In this document: piece by piece, positions 35,659 through 43,979 of the stretch | Layout of the letters: each line of letters opens with the position of its first letter | Position numbering within the stretch: the first letter of the stretch is position 1 | NCBI RefSeq assembly: GCF_004137255.1 | Contig: NZ_SDWT01000001.1 | Span: 1,860,001-1,924,000 of the forward strand | Direction: 5' to 3' | Source: Nocardioides oleivorans | Lineage (GTDB): Bacteria > Actinomycetota > Actinomycetes > Propionibacteriales > Nocardioidaceae | Length of the DNA: 64,000 nt | The notes under the pieces: generated by a model | The model's input: the letters and a program-made list of their open reading frames with translations, nothing else | Told to the model about the DNA's origin: nothing | Databases searched by the model: none | Made by a program: the position numbers and the translations under genes

Positions 35659-36594
35659 TCAGGGGACCAGGACGACCTTGCCCCGCAACGTCCCCGCCGC
35701 GGCGCGGGCGTGGACCGAGGCGAGGTCGGCCAGGGCCACCCGCTCCTCGACGTCGACCACCAGCTCGCCGCGGTCCACCCGGGCCACGAGGCCGGCGAGC
35801 TGCTGGGCGTCGCTGCGGACGTAGAGGTCGACGCCCCGCACGCCGCGGACCTCGTCCACGGGCGCGGGCATCCAGACGGTCGTGTTGACGACGACGCCAC
35901 CGTCCTTGACGAGTGCGGCGAGGGCGGCGAGCTCCTCGGGCGTGACCGGCGCGAGGTTGAGCACGACGTCGACGGGCTCGCCCACCTGTGCAGGGACGTC
36001 GCCGCGGGTGTGGTCGACGACCTGCTCCGCGCCGAGGGCCAGGAGGTGGTCGCGGGCGTCGGCGTCCCCTGTGGCGATGACGTGCGCCGACGCCGCGGCG
36101 GCCAGCTGGACGGCGTACCTCCCGACGGCGCCGCTCGCGCCGTTGACCAGGATGCGCTGCCCGGCCTCGAGCCCGCCTTGCTCGTGGACGGCCTGCCACG
36201 CGGTGAGGCCGACGAGCGGCAGGGCCGCGGAGTCGGACAGCGGGATCGAGGTGGGCGCGGCCGTCAGGGCGTCGGCGTCGACGACGACCTGCTCGGCTGC
36301 CGCGCCGTCGACGGTGAAGGGCAGGAAGCCGACGACCCGGTCGCCGACCGCCAGGGTCGTGACGTCCTCGCCGAGGGCGTCGACCGTGCCGGCGACGTCG
36401 AGGCCCGGCGTGTGGGGCAGCGTCAGCGGCATCGGGCCCTGCACGTTGCCGGCGCGGATGTTGGCGTCGACCCCGTTGAACGACGTCCCGGCGACACGCA
36501 CCCGGACCTGGCCGGGGCCGGGGTGGACGCTCTCGACGTCCTCGAGCCGCAGGACGCCTGCGTCGCCGTACTGGTGGAAGCGGATGGCCTTCAT
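35659..36594 (-). CDS. NADP-dependent quinone oxidoreductase-type zinc-free alcohol dehydrogenase
   Basis: This 311-residue MDR-family enzyme has a GroES-like N-domain (PGQVRVRVAGTSFNGVDANIRAG and HTPGLDVAGTV) and a Rossmann domain with LVNGASGAVGRYAVQLAAA. The zinc-ligand Cys residues of true alcohol dehydrogenases are absent, as in quinone reductases. It probably reduces a quinone or enone with NADPH. ATG 36594 is preferred because it gives the usual MKAIRFHQYG start. It is divergent from marR, and a 22-bp palindrome lies in the gap, so it is probably the repressed target. A role in detoxifying electrophiles is inferred. Confidence 0.92.
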   Translation of the reverse strand: MKAIRFHQYGDAGVLRLEDVESVHPGPGQVRVRVAGTSFNGVDANIRAGNVQGPMPLTLPHTPGLDVAGTVDALGEDVTTLAVGDRVVGFLPFTVDGAAAEQVVVDADALTAAPTSIPLSDSAALPLVGLTAWQAVHEQGGLEAGQRILVNGASGAVGRYAVQLAAAASAHVIATGDADARDHLLALGAEQVVDHTRGDVPAQVGEPVDVVLNLAPVTPEELAALAALVKDGGVVVNTTVWMPAPVDEVRGVRGVDLYVRSDAQQLAGLVARVDRGELVVDVEERVALADLASVHARAAAGTLRGKVVLVP

Positions 36595-36660
36595 GGTGAT
36601 GTCCTTTCGGGAGGATGTGTTTCGAGTTCGAAGCACATGGCGACAGTAGCGATGCTTTGA

Positions 36661-36682
36661 CTTCGAAGCAAGTGCTTCGAAG
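36661..36682. promoter_or_regulatory. Probable MarR operator
   Basis: This is a perfect palindrome: CTTCGAAGCA (36661-36670), two bases, TGCTTCGAAG (36673-36682). A further half site TTCGAAGCA lies at 36626-36634, nearer the oxidoreductase start. Both are in the 113-base gap between divergent marR and the oxidoreductase gene, consistent with repression of both. Confidence 0.8.
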
Positions 36683-36707
36683 ACGAAACAATCGGTAGGG
36701 TGGCTCC

Positions 36708-37202
36708 ATGCCCGCGCAGACCTCCCTCGACTCCGACCAGCTCAGTGCCTACTTCGCCCTGATGGACGTGGCCGGTCTCCTGAAGCACGCGGTGGAGCAG
36801 CAGCTGCGCGAGGAGGGCGACCTCAGCTACGTCCAGTTCCAGCTGCTGGCCCGGCTCGCGCTCGACTCGCCGACCGGCAGCGAGCGGATGACCGACCTCG
36901 CCGACGGCGTGGTCTACAGCCGCAGCGGCCTCACCTACCAGGCCGGCCTGCTCGAGAAGGCGGGCCTGGTCAGCCGGGCGCCGTCGGTCGACGACGAGCG
37001 CAGCGTCACCGTCTCGGTCACCGACGCCGGACGTGCCGTCATCGCGCGGGTCATCCCGGGGCACGTCGAGGTGCTGCGCCAGCAGCTCTTCTCCCCGCTG
37101 TCGGGCGCCGACACGCAGTCGCTGCGCGACCTGCTGGTCCCGGTCCGGGACCACATGCGTGCTGCGCCGCCCCGCTCGGCGGGCTCACGCCGACGACGTT
37201 GA
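36708..37202 (+). CDS. MarR-family transcriptional regulator
   Basis: This 164-residue winged helix-turn-helix regulator has its recognition region at about residues 60-105 (RMTDLADGVVYSRSGLTYQAGLLEKAGLV), followed by the beta wing with DDERSVTVSVTDAGR. The C-terminus is an Arg-rich tail (SRRRR). It is likely a dimeric repressor that senses a small phenolic or electrophilic ligand and controls itself and the divergent oxidoreductase through the palindrome at 36661-36682. Confidence 0.92.
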   Translation: MPAQTSLDSDQLSAYFALMDVAGLLKHAVEQQLREEGDLSYVQFQLLARLALDSPTGSERMTDLADGVVYSRSGLTYQAGLLEKAGLVSRAPSVDDERSVTVSVTDAGRAVIARVIPGHVEVLRQQLFSPLSGADTQSLRDLLVPVRDHMRAAPPRSAGSRRRR

Positions 37203-37248
37203 GGTGGTTCTCAGCCCGGCTTCAGCCGGCTGGGGGATGCTGTCCTGC

Positions 37249-38082
37249 GTGAGGACGACGACCGCAGCCGCGCGCCCGTGGTGGCGACTGCGTGACACGC
37301 CGGTGCCCGGAGGGGTGCCCGACCTGGCCAGGGCGCTGCTGTGGACCGAGCTGGCGATCGTCCTCCTGGTCTCGCTGGGCCGGAGCGCGATCTACTCCGT
37401 GGTCAGCCTGGTCTCCGCGCTCACCGCGCCGGGACCGCTGTCGTCGCAGGCGGCGAACCTCAACAACTCGCTCGCCCCCGACCGGCCCTGGCTGGACCTG
37501 ACCTACCAGCTGCTGCGGATCGGCTTCGCGCTCGTGCCCGTCGCGCTGGCGGCGTACCTCCTGGTCCGCTCCGGGAGCCGCCTGAAGGAGGTGTGGGCCC
37601 GAGACGGCGGGTGGCACGGCCTCGGCGACTGGGGTCGGGGCGCGGTCCTCGCGGCCGGCGTCGGGACGGTCGGCGTGGTGTTCTACCTCGCGACCTTCGC
37701 GCTCGGCACCAACCTCACCGTCGTCGCGCAGTCGCTGCCGGGGGAGTGGTGGCAGACGCCGGTGCTCGTCCTCGCGGCCGCGGAGAACGCCGTGCTCGAG
37801 GAGTTCGTCGTGCTCGGCTTCGTGCAGGTGCGGCTGCGCCAGCTCGGCTTCGGCGACACCGCGGCGATCGGGCTCGCGGCCCTGCTGCGCGGCAGCTACC
37901 ACCTCTACCAGGGCCTCGGCGGCTTCGTCGGCAACCTCGCGATGGGCCTGCTCTTCGGCTACCTCTTCCGCCGCTGGGGGCGGGTGATGCCGTTCGTCGT
38001 GGCGCACACGCTGCTCGACGTGGGCGCCTTCGTGGGGTACGCCGTCCTGGCCGGCCGGGTCGACTGGCTGCCCACGCTCTGA
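37249..38082 (+). CDS. CPBP-family intramembrane metalloprotease
   Basis: This membrane protein of about 277 residues has roughly seven helices and the three CPBP (Abi/Rce1-type) motifs: the Glu-Glu pair in AENAVLEEFVVLGFVQVRL, His in LLRGSYHLYQGLGGF, and VVAHTLLDVGAFV. These residues bind zinc inside the membrane. The family cleaves prenylated or membrane peptides, and some members protect against bacteriocins. Start choice is uncertain: GTG 37249 has GGGGGA well spaced at 37232-37237, while ATG 37237 overlaps that site. A long hairpin follows the stop. Confidence 0.88.
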   Translation: MRTTTAAARPWWRLRDTPVPGGVPDLARALLWTELAIVLLVSLGRSAIYSVVSLVSALTAPGPLSSQAANLNNSLAPDRPWLDLTYQLLRIGFALVPVALAAYLLVRSGSRLKEVWARDGGWHGLGDWGRGAVLAAGVGTVGVVFYLATFALGTNLTVVAQSLPGEWWQTPVLVLAAAENAVLEEFVVLGFVQVRLRQLGFGDTAAIGLAALLRGSYHLYQGLGGFVGNLAMGLLFGYLFRRWGRVMPFVVAHTLLDVGAFVGYAVLAGRVDWLPTL

Positions 38083-38097
38083 GGCGTCCTGCCCGGA

Positions 38098-38141
38098 ACG
38101 TCATACGGACGGGGCAACCGTTCGCCCCGTCCGTATGACGT
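38098..38141. terminator. Perfect 18-bp-stem hairpin between convergent genes
   Basis: The left arm ACGTCATACGGACGGGGC (38098-38115) pairs perfectly with 38124-38141 around an eight-base loop. It lies between the stop of the CPBP protease and the stop of the metalloprotease, so it can terminate both. There is no T run. Confidence 0.75.
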
Positions 38142-38160
38142 CCTGTGCTGACCCCTCAGG

Positions 38161-39984
38161 TCAGCGGCGGACCTTGATCTTCTTCGAGCTCTTCTTGGCG
38201 GTGTCGTAGTACTTCTTCTTCACCTTGACCACCACGGAGACCTTCTTGCCACGGTCCTTGCGGCCGAGGCGGTAGGTCGCCTTCTTGGCGCCCTTGATGT
38301 TCTTGCCGTTGCGCATCCACTGGTAGCGGACCTTGACGCCCTTCTTGCCGGGCTTCGGCTTCCAGCCCTTGAGCTTGACCGAGAGCACGCGGCCGGCGCG
38401 CGGGACGCCCTTGAGCTTCGGGCGCTTGGTCTTGAAGGTGGCCTTGCCGATGGCCACGGCAGCGGTGCCCACGCTCGCCGGCGTGTAGTAGGGCGCACTG
38501 CCGGTGACCGCGACGCTGAGGGCGTGGCCGATCTGCGACGGGCCGGGGGTGTACGTCGCCCCGACCGCACCGGGGACCGGCGCGCCGTCGACGTACCACT
38601 GGTAGCTGTAGCTGACGGCCGGCGCCCAGTCGGTGGGGGTCGCGACGGCGGTGCCCTTGTAGCGCGCGGAGCCGGTGATCGCGACCGCGCCCGGGTAGAT
38701 CTGCGACTGGCGGTAGTTGGCCGCGAGCCCGATCTGCTCGTTGATCGCCCGGGTGTTGTCGATCGCCGCGGTGCCCTGCGGGCGACCGTTCCAGAGGACG
38801 TTCGGGCCGGAGAAGGCCGCGGCACGGGTGCACGACACCCCGGCCGCCTGGCAGGCGGTCGGGTAGGCCATGACGGAGTACGTCCCGGCGGTGAGGTCGA
38901 CGTAGCCGCGGGCGTAGGGCTTGCTCCTCGCCGAGGGCGCCGAGCTGGCACCGGAGTCGTGGTCGGCGCTGAGGTTGTGGCCGAGCTCGTGGGCGAACGT
39001 CATGTTGCCGGTGGAGCAGCTGGGCCCGTAGAGCGCGGTGAAGGCGTAGTCGGCGCTGCCCGCGCCCGAGCCGATGTAGCCGAGGCCGCACGAGGTGCCG
39101 GCGGGGTAGTTGGAGAGCCACATGCTGACCAGGTCGGCGTGGACCTCCTCACGGAACCCGGCGACCTCGTCGAACAGGCCGTCGGAGGGCTTCTGCAGGG
39201 CAGAGAGCGAGAGGTCCAGGTTGGACAGCTGCGGCTGGGCGAGCTGGCGGGTGCCGATCAGGCGCACCTGGGTCGGGATGCCCGAGGCGGCGAACGCCTG
39301 GTTGGTCTGGGTGATGCCGAGCGCGAACTGCGCCTGCATCGGACCCGCGCCCAGCTCGGCCACGAGCGAGGCGGGGTAGACGATCGCTACGTCGATGGTG
39401 CTCGCCGCGTCGGCTCCGGTGGCGTCGCCACCAGCGGTGGGTGCCTGGCGACGAGGGGTGGCGCCGTCGGCGTGGTCGGCGTGGTCGGCGTCGGGCACGA
39501 TCGCGTCCTCGCCCTCGCCGTCGAACTCGCCGGCCTGGGTCAGGACGTAGTCGCCGCCCTTGGTGCTGGTGACCTCGTAGGTGCCCTGCTCGGCGGAGCT
39601 GATGGTGATGTGGCGGTAGCCGTCGACGTCGACGGCGGTGAACGAGCCGCCCTCGCCGGCGAGCGAGCCGGTCCACGACGTCACGCCGTCGACGGTGCTC
39701 TGCGCGTCCACGACCGCGGTGACGGACTCGCCGTCGAAGAGGTCGATCGCGAGCCGGTCGCCCGCACGAGCGGCGTCGAGGCCGGACTCGTCGATCGCGA
39801 CGGAGCGCGAGCGGTCACCGGTCAGGCCGGGTGCCGTGGTGGCGCCGTCGGAGGCCGACAGCAGGTCGACCTTCCCGGGCTTCGCGACGGGTGCCGCGGT
39901 GGCGGTGGTGCCGGGAACCATCGACGCGGCGAGCGCGAACGTGGCGAGGCCGGCGATGGTGGACAGGACTTTTCGGGTTGGCAT
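38161..39984 (-). CDS. Secreted reprolysin-like zinc metalloprotease with Ig-like repeats
   Basis: This is a 607-residue exported protease. It has a signal peptide at 1-30, a propeptide at about 32-185 ending in an Asp/His-rich then Arg-Arg stretch, and a catalytic domain at about 193-425. The latter contains the metzincin zinc site His332-Glu333-x2-His336-x5-His342 (HELGHNLSADHD) and a Met-turn YSVMAY at 369-374; several Cys pairs surround it. The C-terminal 180 residues are two Ig-like repeats with YQWYVDG and YQWMRNG, ending in a very Lys-rich basic tail (KKSSKKIKVRR). It resembles M12B/M72-type peptidases. The same Ig-like repeat type occurs in the large secreted protein at 8703. Confidence 0.92.
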   Translation of the reverse strand: MPTRKVLSTIAGLATFALAASMVPGTTATAAPVAKPGKVDLLSASDGATTAPGLTGDRSRSVAIDESGLDAARAGDRLAIDLFDGESVTAVVDAQSTVDGVTSWTGSLAGEGGSFTAVDVDGYRHITISSAEQGTYEVTSTKGGDYVLTQAGEFDGEGEDAIVPDADHADHADGATPRRQAPTAGGDATGADAASTIDVAIVYPASLVAELGAGPMQAQFALGITQTNQAFAASGIPTQVRLIGTRQLAQPQLSNLDLSLSALQKPSDGLFDEVAGFREEVHADLVSMWLSNYPAGTSCGLGYIGSGAGSADYAFTALYGPSCSTGNMTFAHELGHNLSADHDSGASSAPSARSKPYARGYVDLTAGTYSVMAYPTACQAAGVSCTRAAAFSGPNVLWNGRPQGTAAIDNTRAINEQIGLAANYRQSQIYPGAVAITGSARYKGTAVATPTDWAPAVSYSYQWYVDGAPVPGAVGATYTPGPSQIGHALSVAVTGSAPYYTPASVGTAAVAIGKATFKTKRPKLKGVPRAGRVLSVKLKGWKPKPGKKGVKVRYQWMRNGKNIKGAKKATYRLGRKDRGKKVSVVVKVKKKYYDTAKKSSKKIKVRR

Positions 39985-40056
39985 GTGGAGTCCCCCTTCT
40001 CTCGTGGTCGTACGTGCCCATGGGTGGGCCCGTCCAAACCGTCGGGGAGCAGGGTC

Positions 40057-40500
40057 TCACTCGCCGGTGTCGACGTCCTCGGTCGCGAGCTCCTCGGCCT
40101 GTCGCCGCTGGGTCCGGCGTCGGCCGAGCAGGCCACCCGCCCACAGCGCCCACAGCACGAGCAGGGGCTGGAAGAACAGGCGGACGAACCGCGCGCGGTC
40201 GGTGTCGAGGCCGAAGGCGTCGGTGCCCTCGACGTACTGCGCGATGTTGCCCGGGAAGATCGCGACGTAGAAGGCCGCGAGCAGCGCGCCGATCGTGCCG
40301 CGGTGCTTCGGCAGCGCGACGAACGCCCCGCCCAGAGCGATCTCGACGACGCCGGAGCCGATGACCGTGACGTCCTCGTCGATCGGGAACCAGTCGGGCA
40401 CCTGCGCCTGGAACTCCTGGCGCTGGGTGGTCAGGTGCAGCACGCCCGCACCCACCATCGCCGAGCCGAGCAGGATGCGTCCGATCGTCTGCGCCTTCAT
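40057..40500 (-). CDS. DoxX-like membrane protein
   Basis: This 147-residue protein has four membrane helices: around IGRILLGSAMVGAGVLHL, VVEIALGGAFVAL, IGALLAAFYVAIF and LVLWALWAGGLLG. The layout, with a conserved NIAQY after helix three, matches DoxX-like proteins of unknown function, sometimes linked to thiosulphate or redox metabolism. It has an acidic C-terminal tail. It follows the FAD-linked oxidase on the same strand after 22 bases, so they may be co-transcribed. Confidence 0.85.
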   Translation of the reverse strand: MKAQTIGRILLGSAMVGAGVLHLTTQRQEFQAQVPDWFPIDEDVTVIGSGVVEIALGGAFVALPKHRGTIGALLAAFYVAIFPGNIAQYVEGTDAFGLDTDRARFVRLFFQPLLVLWALWAGGLLGRRRTQRRQAEELATEDVDTGE

Positions 40501-40522
40501 GCGGCCAGCCTAGTTCTCGCGA

Positions 40523-41929
40523 TCAGGGCAGGAGCACGCCCGGGTTCATCAGGCCGCGGGGGTCCAGCGCGTGCTTCAGCGCGCGCATCAGGTCCACCTC
40601 GACCCCGGACTTGTACGACGACCCCGCGACGGCCTTCGACCGACCGAGGCCGTGCTCGGCGCTGATGGAGCCGCGGCCGGCGGCGACGGAGTCGTAGATC
40701 GCCCGGGAGAGGTCCGGCGCCGCCGCCAGCAGGGCATCGTCACCACCGACGGGTGCGCTGATGTTGTAGTGCAGGTTGCCGTCGCCGACGTGCCCGTAGG
40801 TCACCGGCCGGATGCCGGGCAGGACCTCCTCGAGCACCGGCACCATGTCGGCCGCCCACGTGGCGAGCGAGGCGATCGGCAGGGTGACGTCGTGCTTGAG
40901 GGTGGCACCCTCGACCTTCTGCGCCTCGGAGATGCCCTCGCGCAGCGCCCAGAGGGCGGTGCGCTGGGCCGGGCTGCCGGCGATCGCGGCGTCGGCGGCG
41001 AGACCGGCCTCGACCGCGTCGCCGAGGATCGCCTCCAGCGCGTCGTCGAGCCCGTCCTCGGTCGCGGCACCGGCGAGCTCGACCAGGACGTACCAGTCGC
41101 TCGGCTCGCTGATCGGGTCGGAGGCCCCGGGCAGGTGGGCGAGCACCAGGTCGACCGCCTGCCGGTTGGCGATCTCGAAGGTCGAGAGGTGGGCACCGGC
41201 GCGCGACTGTGCGAGCCCGAGCAGCGAGACCGCGGCGTCGACCGACGGCACCGCGACCCACGCTGTCGCGTGGCGGGGCGTGGCCGGGAAGAGCCGGAGC
41301 ACGGCGCCGGTGATCACGCCGAGCGTGCCCTCGGAGCCGACGAACAGCTGGGTGAGGTCGTAGCCGGTGTTGTCCTTGCGGAGCCCGCGCAGCCCGTCCC
41401 ACACGCGCCCGTCGGGCAGCACCACCTCGAGACCGAGGACCAGCTCGCGGGTCATGCCGTAGCGCAGCACCGCGGTGCCGCCGGCGTTGGTGGCGAGGTT
41501 GCCGCCGATCGTGCAGCTGCCCTCCGAGCCCAGCGACATCGGGAAGAGCCGGTCCACGGCCTCGGCCGCCGTGTGGAGGTCCGCGAGCACGACCCCGGCG
41601 TCGACGGTGATGGTGCCCGCAACGGGGTCGACGTCCCGCACGCTGCGCATCCGGCCGAGCGACAGCACGACCTCCTCGCCGGACGGATCGGGCACGCCGC
41701 CGCCGACCAGCCCGGTGTTGCCGCCCTGCGGCACGATCGCGACCCCGGCCTCGTGGCACGCGGCCACGACGTCCGCGACCTCGGCCGTCGACCCGGGCCG
41801 GACGACGGCGAGCGCGCGGCCGGCGTACGTCCCCGTCCAGTCGACGACGAAGGCGGCGACCTCGGCGTCGGCGGTGAGCACGTGGGCGTCGCCGACGGCG
41901 GAGCGCAGGCGGTCGAGGATGTCGGTCAT
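40523..41929 (-). CDS. FAD-linked oxidase, GlcD/D-lactate dehydrogenase type
   Basis: This 468-residue flavoenzyme has an N-terminal PCMH FAD-binding domain (VVPQGGNTGLVGGGVPD, SLGSEGSCTIGGNLATNAGG, FVGSEGTLGVITG) and a C-terminal FAD-oxidase domain (TYGHVGDGNLHYNISA, SISAEHGLGRSK). It oxidises a 2-hydroxy acid such as glycolate or D-lactate; the substrate is not decided by the sequence. GlcE and GlcF partners are absent. ATG 41929 is the start, 17 bases after the AEC carrier gene, so carrier and oxidase form an operon. Next to a 2-hydroxyacid dehydrogenase and sugar-acid genes, a role in hydroxy-acid use is likely. Confidence 0.93.
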   Translation of the reverse strand: MTDILDRLRSAVGDAHVLTADAEVAAFVVDWTGTYAGRALAVVRPGSTAEVADVVAACHEAGVAIVPQGGNTGLVGGGVPDPSGEEVVLSLGRMRSVRDVDPVAGTITVDAGVVLADLHTAAEAVDRLFPMSLGSEGSCTIGGNLATNAGGTAVLRYGMTRELVLGLEVVLPDGRVWDGLRGLRKDNTGYDLTQLFVGSEGTLGVITGAVLRLFPATPRHATAWVAVPSVDAAVSLLGLAQSRAGAHLSTFEIANRQAVDLVLAHLPGASDPISEPSDWYVLVELAGAATEDGLDDALEAILGDAVEAGLAADAAIAGSPAQRTALWALREGISEAQKVEGATLKHDVTLPIASLATWAADMVPVLEEVLPGIRPVTYGHVGDGNLHYNISAPVGGDDALLAAAPDLSRAIYDSVAAGRGSISAEHGLGRSKAVAGSSYKSGVEVDLMRALKHALDPRGLMNPGVLLP

Positions 41930-41946
41930 GTCGTCTCCAGGGTCGA

Positions 41947-42870
41947 TCAGCCCAGCAGGACGGCGATGAGGAGCACCACCGGCAGCGAGGCGAGCGTCGT
42001 GATCAGGATGGTCTCGCGGGCCACGTCCTCGCCGACGCGGTAGCGCGTGGCGTGGAGGAAGATGTTCTGCGCGGTGGGCAGGGCGGCGGTGACGACGACG
42101 CCCAGCAGCACGGTCCCCTCGAGGCCCAGCGAGGCGCCGACCGCCCACGCGACGACCGGCATCACGGCGAGCTTGAGGACCGTCGCGAGCAGCACCTCGC
42201 CGTTGTGCCCGGCCTTGCCGAGCGCCGGGCTCAGCCGCAGCGCGGCGCCGTAGGACATCAGCATCATCGGGATCGCCGCACCCGCCATCAGCTCCAGCGG
42301 GGCCTCGGCGACCTCGGGCAGCGGCCAGCCGGTGAGGGCCAGCACGACACCGATGACGGCGGCCACGGTGAGCGGGTTGGTGACGAGCCGCCGCACGGCC
42401 TTGCCGAAGCCCTCGCCACGGCCGGTGACCCGGTCGAGCACGACGAGCGCGGCGGGTTGTACGAGCATCATCTGCACCAGCAGGGCCGGCACCACGACGG
42501 TGATGTCGCCGACGACGTAGGCCGCGACGGCGAGGCCGAGGTTGCCCGCGTTGACGTAGGACGAGGTGAGCGCGCCGATCAGCAGCGGGCCGGTCGTCAG
42601 CCTCCAGCGCAGCCGCGCCAGGACGACGTACAGCAGGAAGCAGACGGCGAGCGAGATCGAGCTCGCGACGAGGTTCTTGGTCGCGGTCTCGAGGTGGACC
42701 TTGCTGATCGTGATGATCATCAGGGCCGGAGAGGCGACGAAGAACGCGATCTCGCCGAGGGTCCGCTGCGACCGTGCGTCGAGGACCCCGACGTGCGCGA
42801 GCCCGATGCCGGCCGCGATCACGACGAGGATCGTGGTGAAGCCGATCAGCAGGTCCATGTCGTGCCCCAT
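41947..42870 (-). CDS. AEC-family (auxin efflux carrier type) transporter
   Basis: This 307-residue membrane protein has about ten helices in two five-helix halves. Features of the family are VNAGNLGLAVAAYVVGD in the middle, a polar linker (DRVTGRGEGFGKAVRR), and TAALPTAQNIFLHATRY in the second half. Bacterial AEC members carry malate, lactate or other carboxylates. It is first in an operon with the GlcD-like oxidase, so the substrate is plausibly the 2-hydroxy acid oxidised by that enzyme. It is divergent from the 2-hydroxyacid dehydrogenase gene. Confidence 0.92.
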   Translation of the reverse strand: MGHDMDLLIGFTTILVVIAAGIGLAHVGVLDARSQRTLGEIAFFVASPALMIITISKVHLETATKNLVASSISLAVCFLLYVVLARLRWRLTTGPLLIGALTSSYVNAGNLGLAVAAYVVGDITVVVPALLVQMMLVQPAALVVLDRVTGRGEGFGKAVRRLVTNPLTVAAVIGVVLALTGWPLPEVAEAPLELMAGAAIPMMLMSYGAALRLSPALGKAGHNGEVLLATVLKLAVMPVVAWAVGASLGLEGTVLLGVVVTAALPTAQNIFLHATRYRVGEDVARETILITTLASLPVVLLIAVLLG

Positions 42871-42922
42871 GGTCCCAGCAGGGAAGCGGTCCGACGCACC
42901 GGGCCGCCATGCCCGATGGGCA

Positions 42923-42953
42923 CTGGACGATGCCCGCCGGCCGTCCCTAGCGT
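42923..42953 (+). promoter_or_regulatory. Candidate promoter giving a leaderless mRNA
   Basis: CTGGAC (42923-42928), 19 bases, TAGCGT (42948-42953). The GTG of the dehydrogenase begins six bases later at 42960, so transcription should start at or next to the start codon. The spacing equals that of the tctC and kdgD promoters. Confidence 0.55.
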
Positions 42954-42959
42954 CCGGGT

Positions 42960-43895
42960 GTGAACGGTGTGAGTGGATCGACGGTCGTCATGGTGGGCAC
43001 GTTGCGGGCCGAGCTGGTGGGCCCGCTCGAGGAGGCGTACGACGCCCGCGAGCTGTCGCAGCTCACGCCCGAGGAGGCCGCCACCGTCCGCGTCGCGGTG
43101 ACCAGCGGTGTGTGGGGCGTGCGGGCCGAGCACATGGACCGGCTGCCGGCGCTCGAGGCGATCGTGAACTTCGGCGTCGGCTTCGACGCGACCGACGTCG
43201 TCGAGGCACGCCGGCGGGGCATCGTCGTGTCCAACACCCCCGACGTGCTGACCGACTGCGTCGCCGACGCGGCGGTCGGGCTGGTGATCGACACCCTGCG
43301 CCGGATCTCCGCCTCGGACCGGTTCGTCCGCCGCGGCGACTGGGCCTCCGGCAGCACCCCCGCGCTGGCCCGACGGGTCTCCGGCAAGCGGGTCGGCATC
43401 GTCGGCCTGGGCCGGATCGGGCTGGCGATCGCCGCCCGGCTCGAGGGCTTCGGCACCACGATCAGCTACCACAACCGCACCGCGCGGACCGACGTGTCGT
43501 ACTCCTACGTCCCCGACGTCGTGACGCTGGCCGAGGGCGTCGACGTCCTCGTCCTGGCCGCTGCCGGCGGGGACGGCTCGCGCCACCTGGTCGACGCGAA
43601 GGTGCTCGACGCGCTCGGGCCCGAGGGCTTCCTGGTCAACATCGCCCGCGGGTCGGTCGTCGACGAGGACGCGCTCGTCGCGGCGCTGGAGTCGGGGGTG
43701 ATCGCCGGCGCCGGGCTCGACGTCTTCGCGTCCGAGCCGACCGTCCCGGCCGCCCTCCTGGAGCGCGACGACGTCGTGCTCACGCCGCACATCGGCAGCG
43801 CCACGGTGGAGACCCGGCAGGCGATGACCGAGCTCACCCTCGCCAACGTGGCGTCGTACCTCGACAGCGGGGAGCTGCTGACGCCGGTCGGCTGA
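42960..43895 (+). CDS. D-isomer-specific 2-hydroxyacid dehydrogenase
   Basis: This 311-residue NAD(P)-linked enzyme has a Rossmann core RVGIVGLGRIGLAIAARLEGFG, catalytic Arg in NIARGSVVDEDALV, Glu in the FASEPTVP segment, and His in LTPHIGSATVETR. It probably reduces glyoxylate, hydroxypyruvate or a similar oxo acid. It starts at GTG 42960 with no ribosome site, but a -10 box lies six bases upstream, pointing to a leaderless mRNA. It lies between the AEC/oxidase operon and the talarate/galactarate dehydratase gene, in keeping with hydroxy-acid metabolism. Confidence 0.93.
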   Translation: MNGVSGSTVVMVGTLRAELVGPLEEAYDARELSQLTPEEAATVRVAVTSGVWGVRAEHMDRLPALEAIVNFGVGFDATDVVEARRRGIVVSNTPDVLTDCVADAAVGLVIDTLRRISASDRFVRRGDWASGSTPALARRVSGKRVGIVGLGRIGLAIAARLEGFGTTISYHNRTARTDVSYSYVPDVVTLAEGVDVLVLAAAGGDGSRHLVDAKVLDALGPEGFLVNIARGSVVDEDALVAALESGVIAGAGLDVFASEPTVPAALLERDDVVLTPHIGSATVETRQAMTELTLANVASYLDSGELLTPVG

Positions 43896-43921
43896 CAAGG
43901 TGCTCGGCCTCCTCTTGACTT

Positions 43922-43956
43922 ACTTGTGTAATGAGTTGCAAACTCATCATACAAGT
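43922..43956. promoter_or_regulatory. 35-bp two-tier palindrome, probable GntR operator
   Basis: Inner arms ATGAGTT (43931-43937) and AACTCAT (43941-43947) are centred on GCA. Outer arms ACTTGT (43922-43927) and ACAAGT (43951-43956) have the same centre, and three unpaired bases separate the tiers on each side. It lies just after a TTGACT box (43915-43920) and 23 bases before the dehydratase ATG. The coupled FCD-GntR gene is the obvious binder. Confidence 0.8.
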
Positions 43957-43979
43957 TCGTGACGACCCGAGGAACCCCC

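Noticed and set aside
42923..42953. Member of the shared tctC/kdgD regulatory element
   Set aside because: It has the same -35/-10 spacing but lacks the CGGGCT and GGCATCGT parts, so it is treated as an ordinary promoter only.
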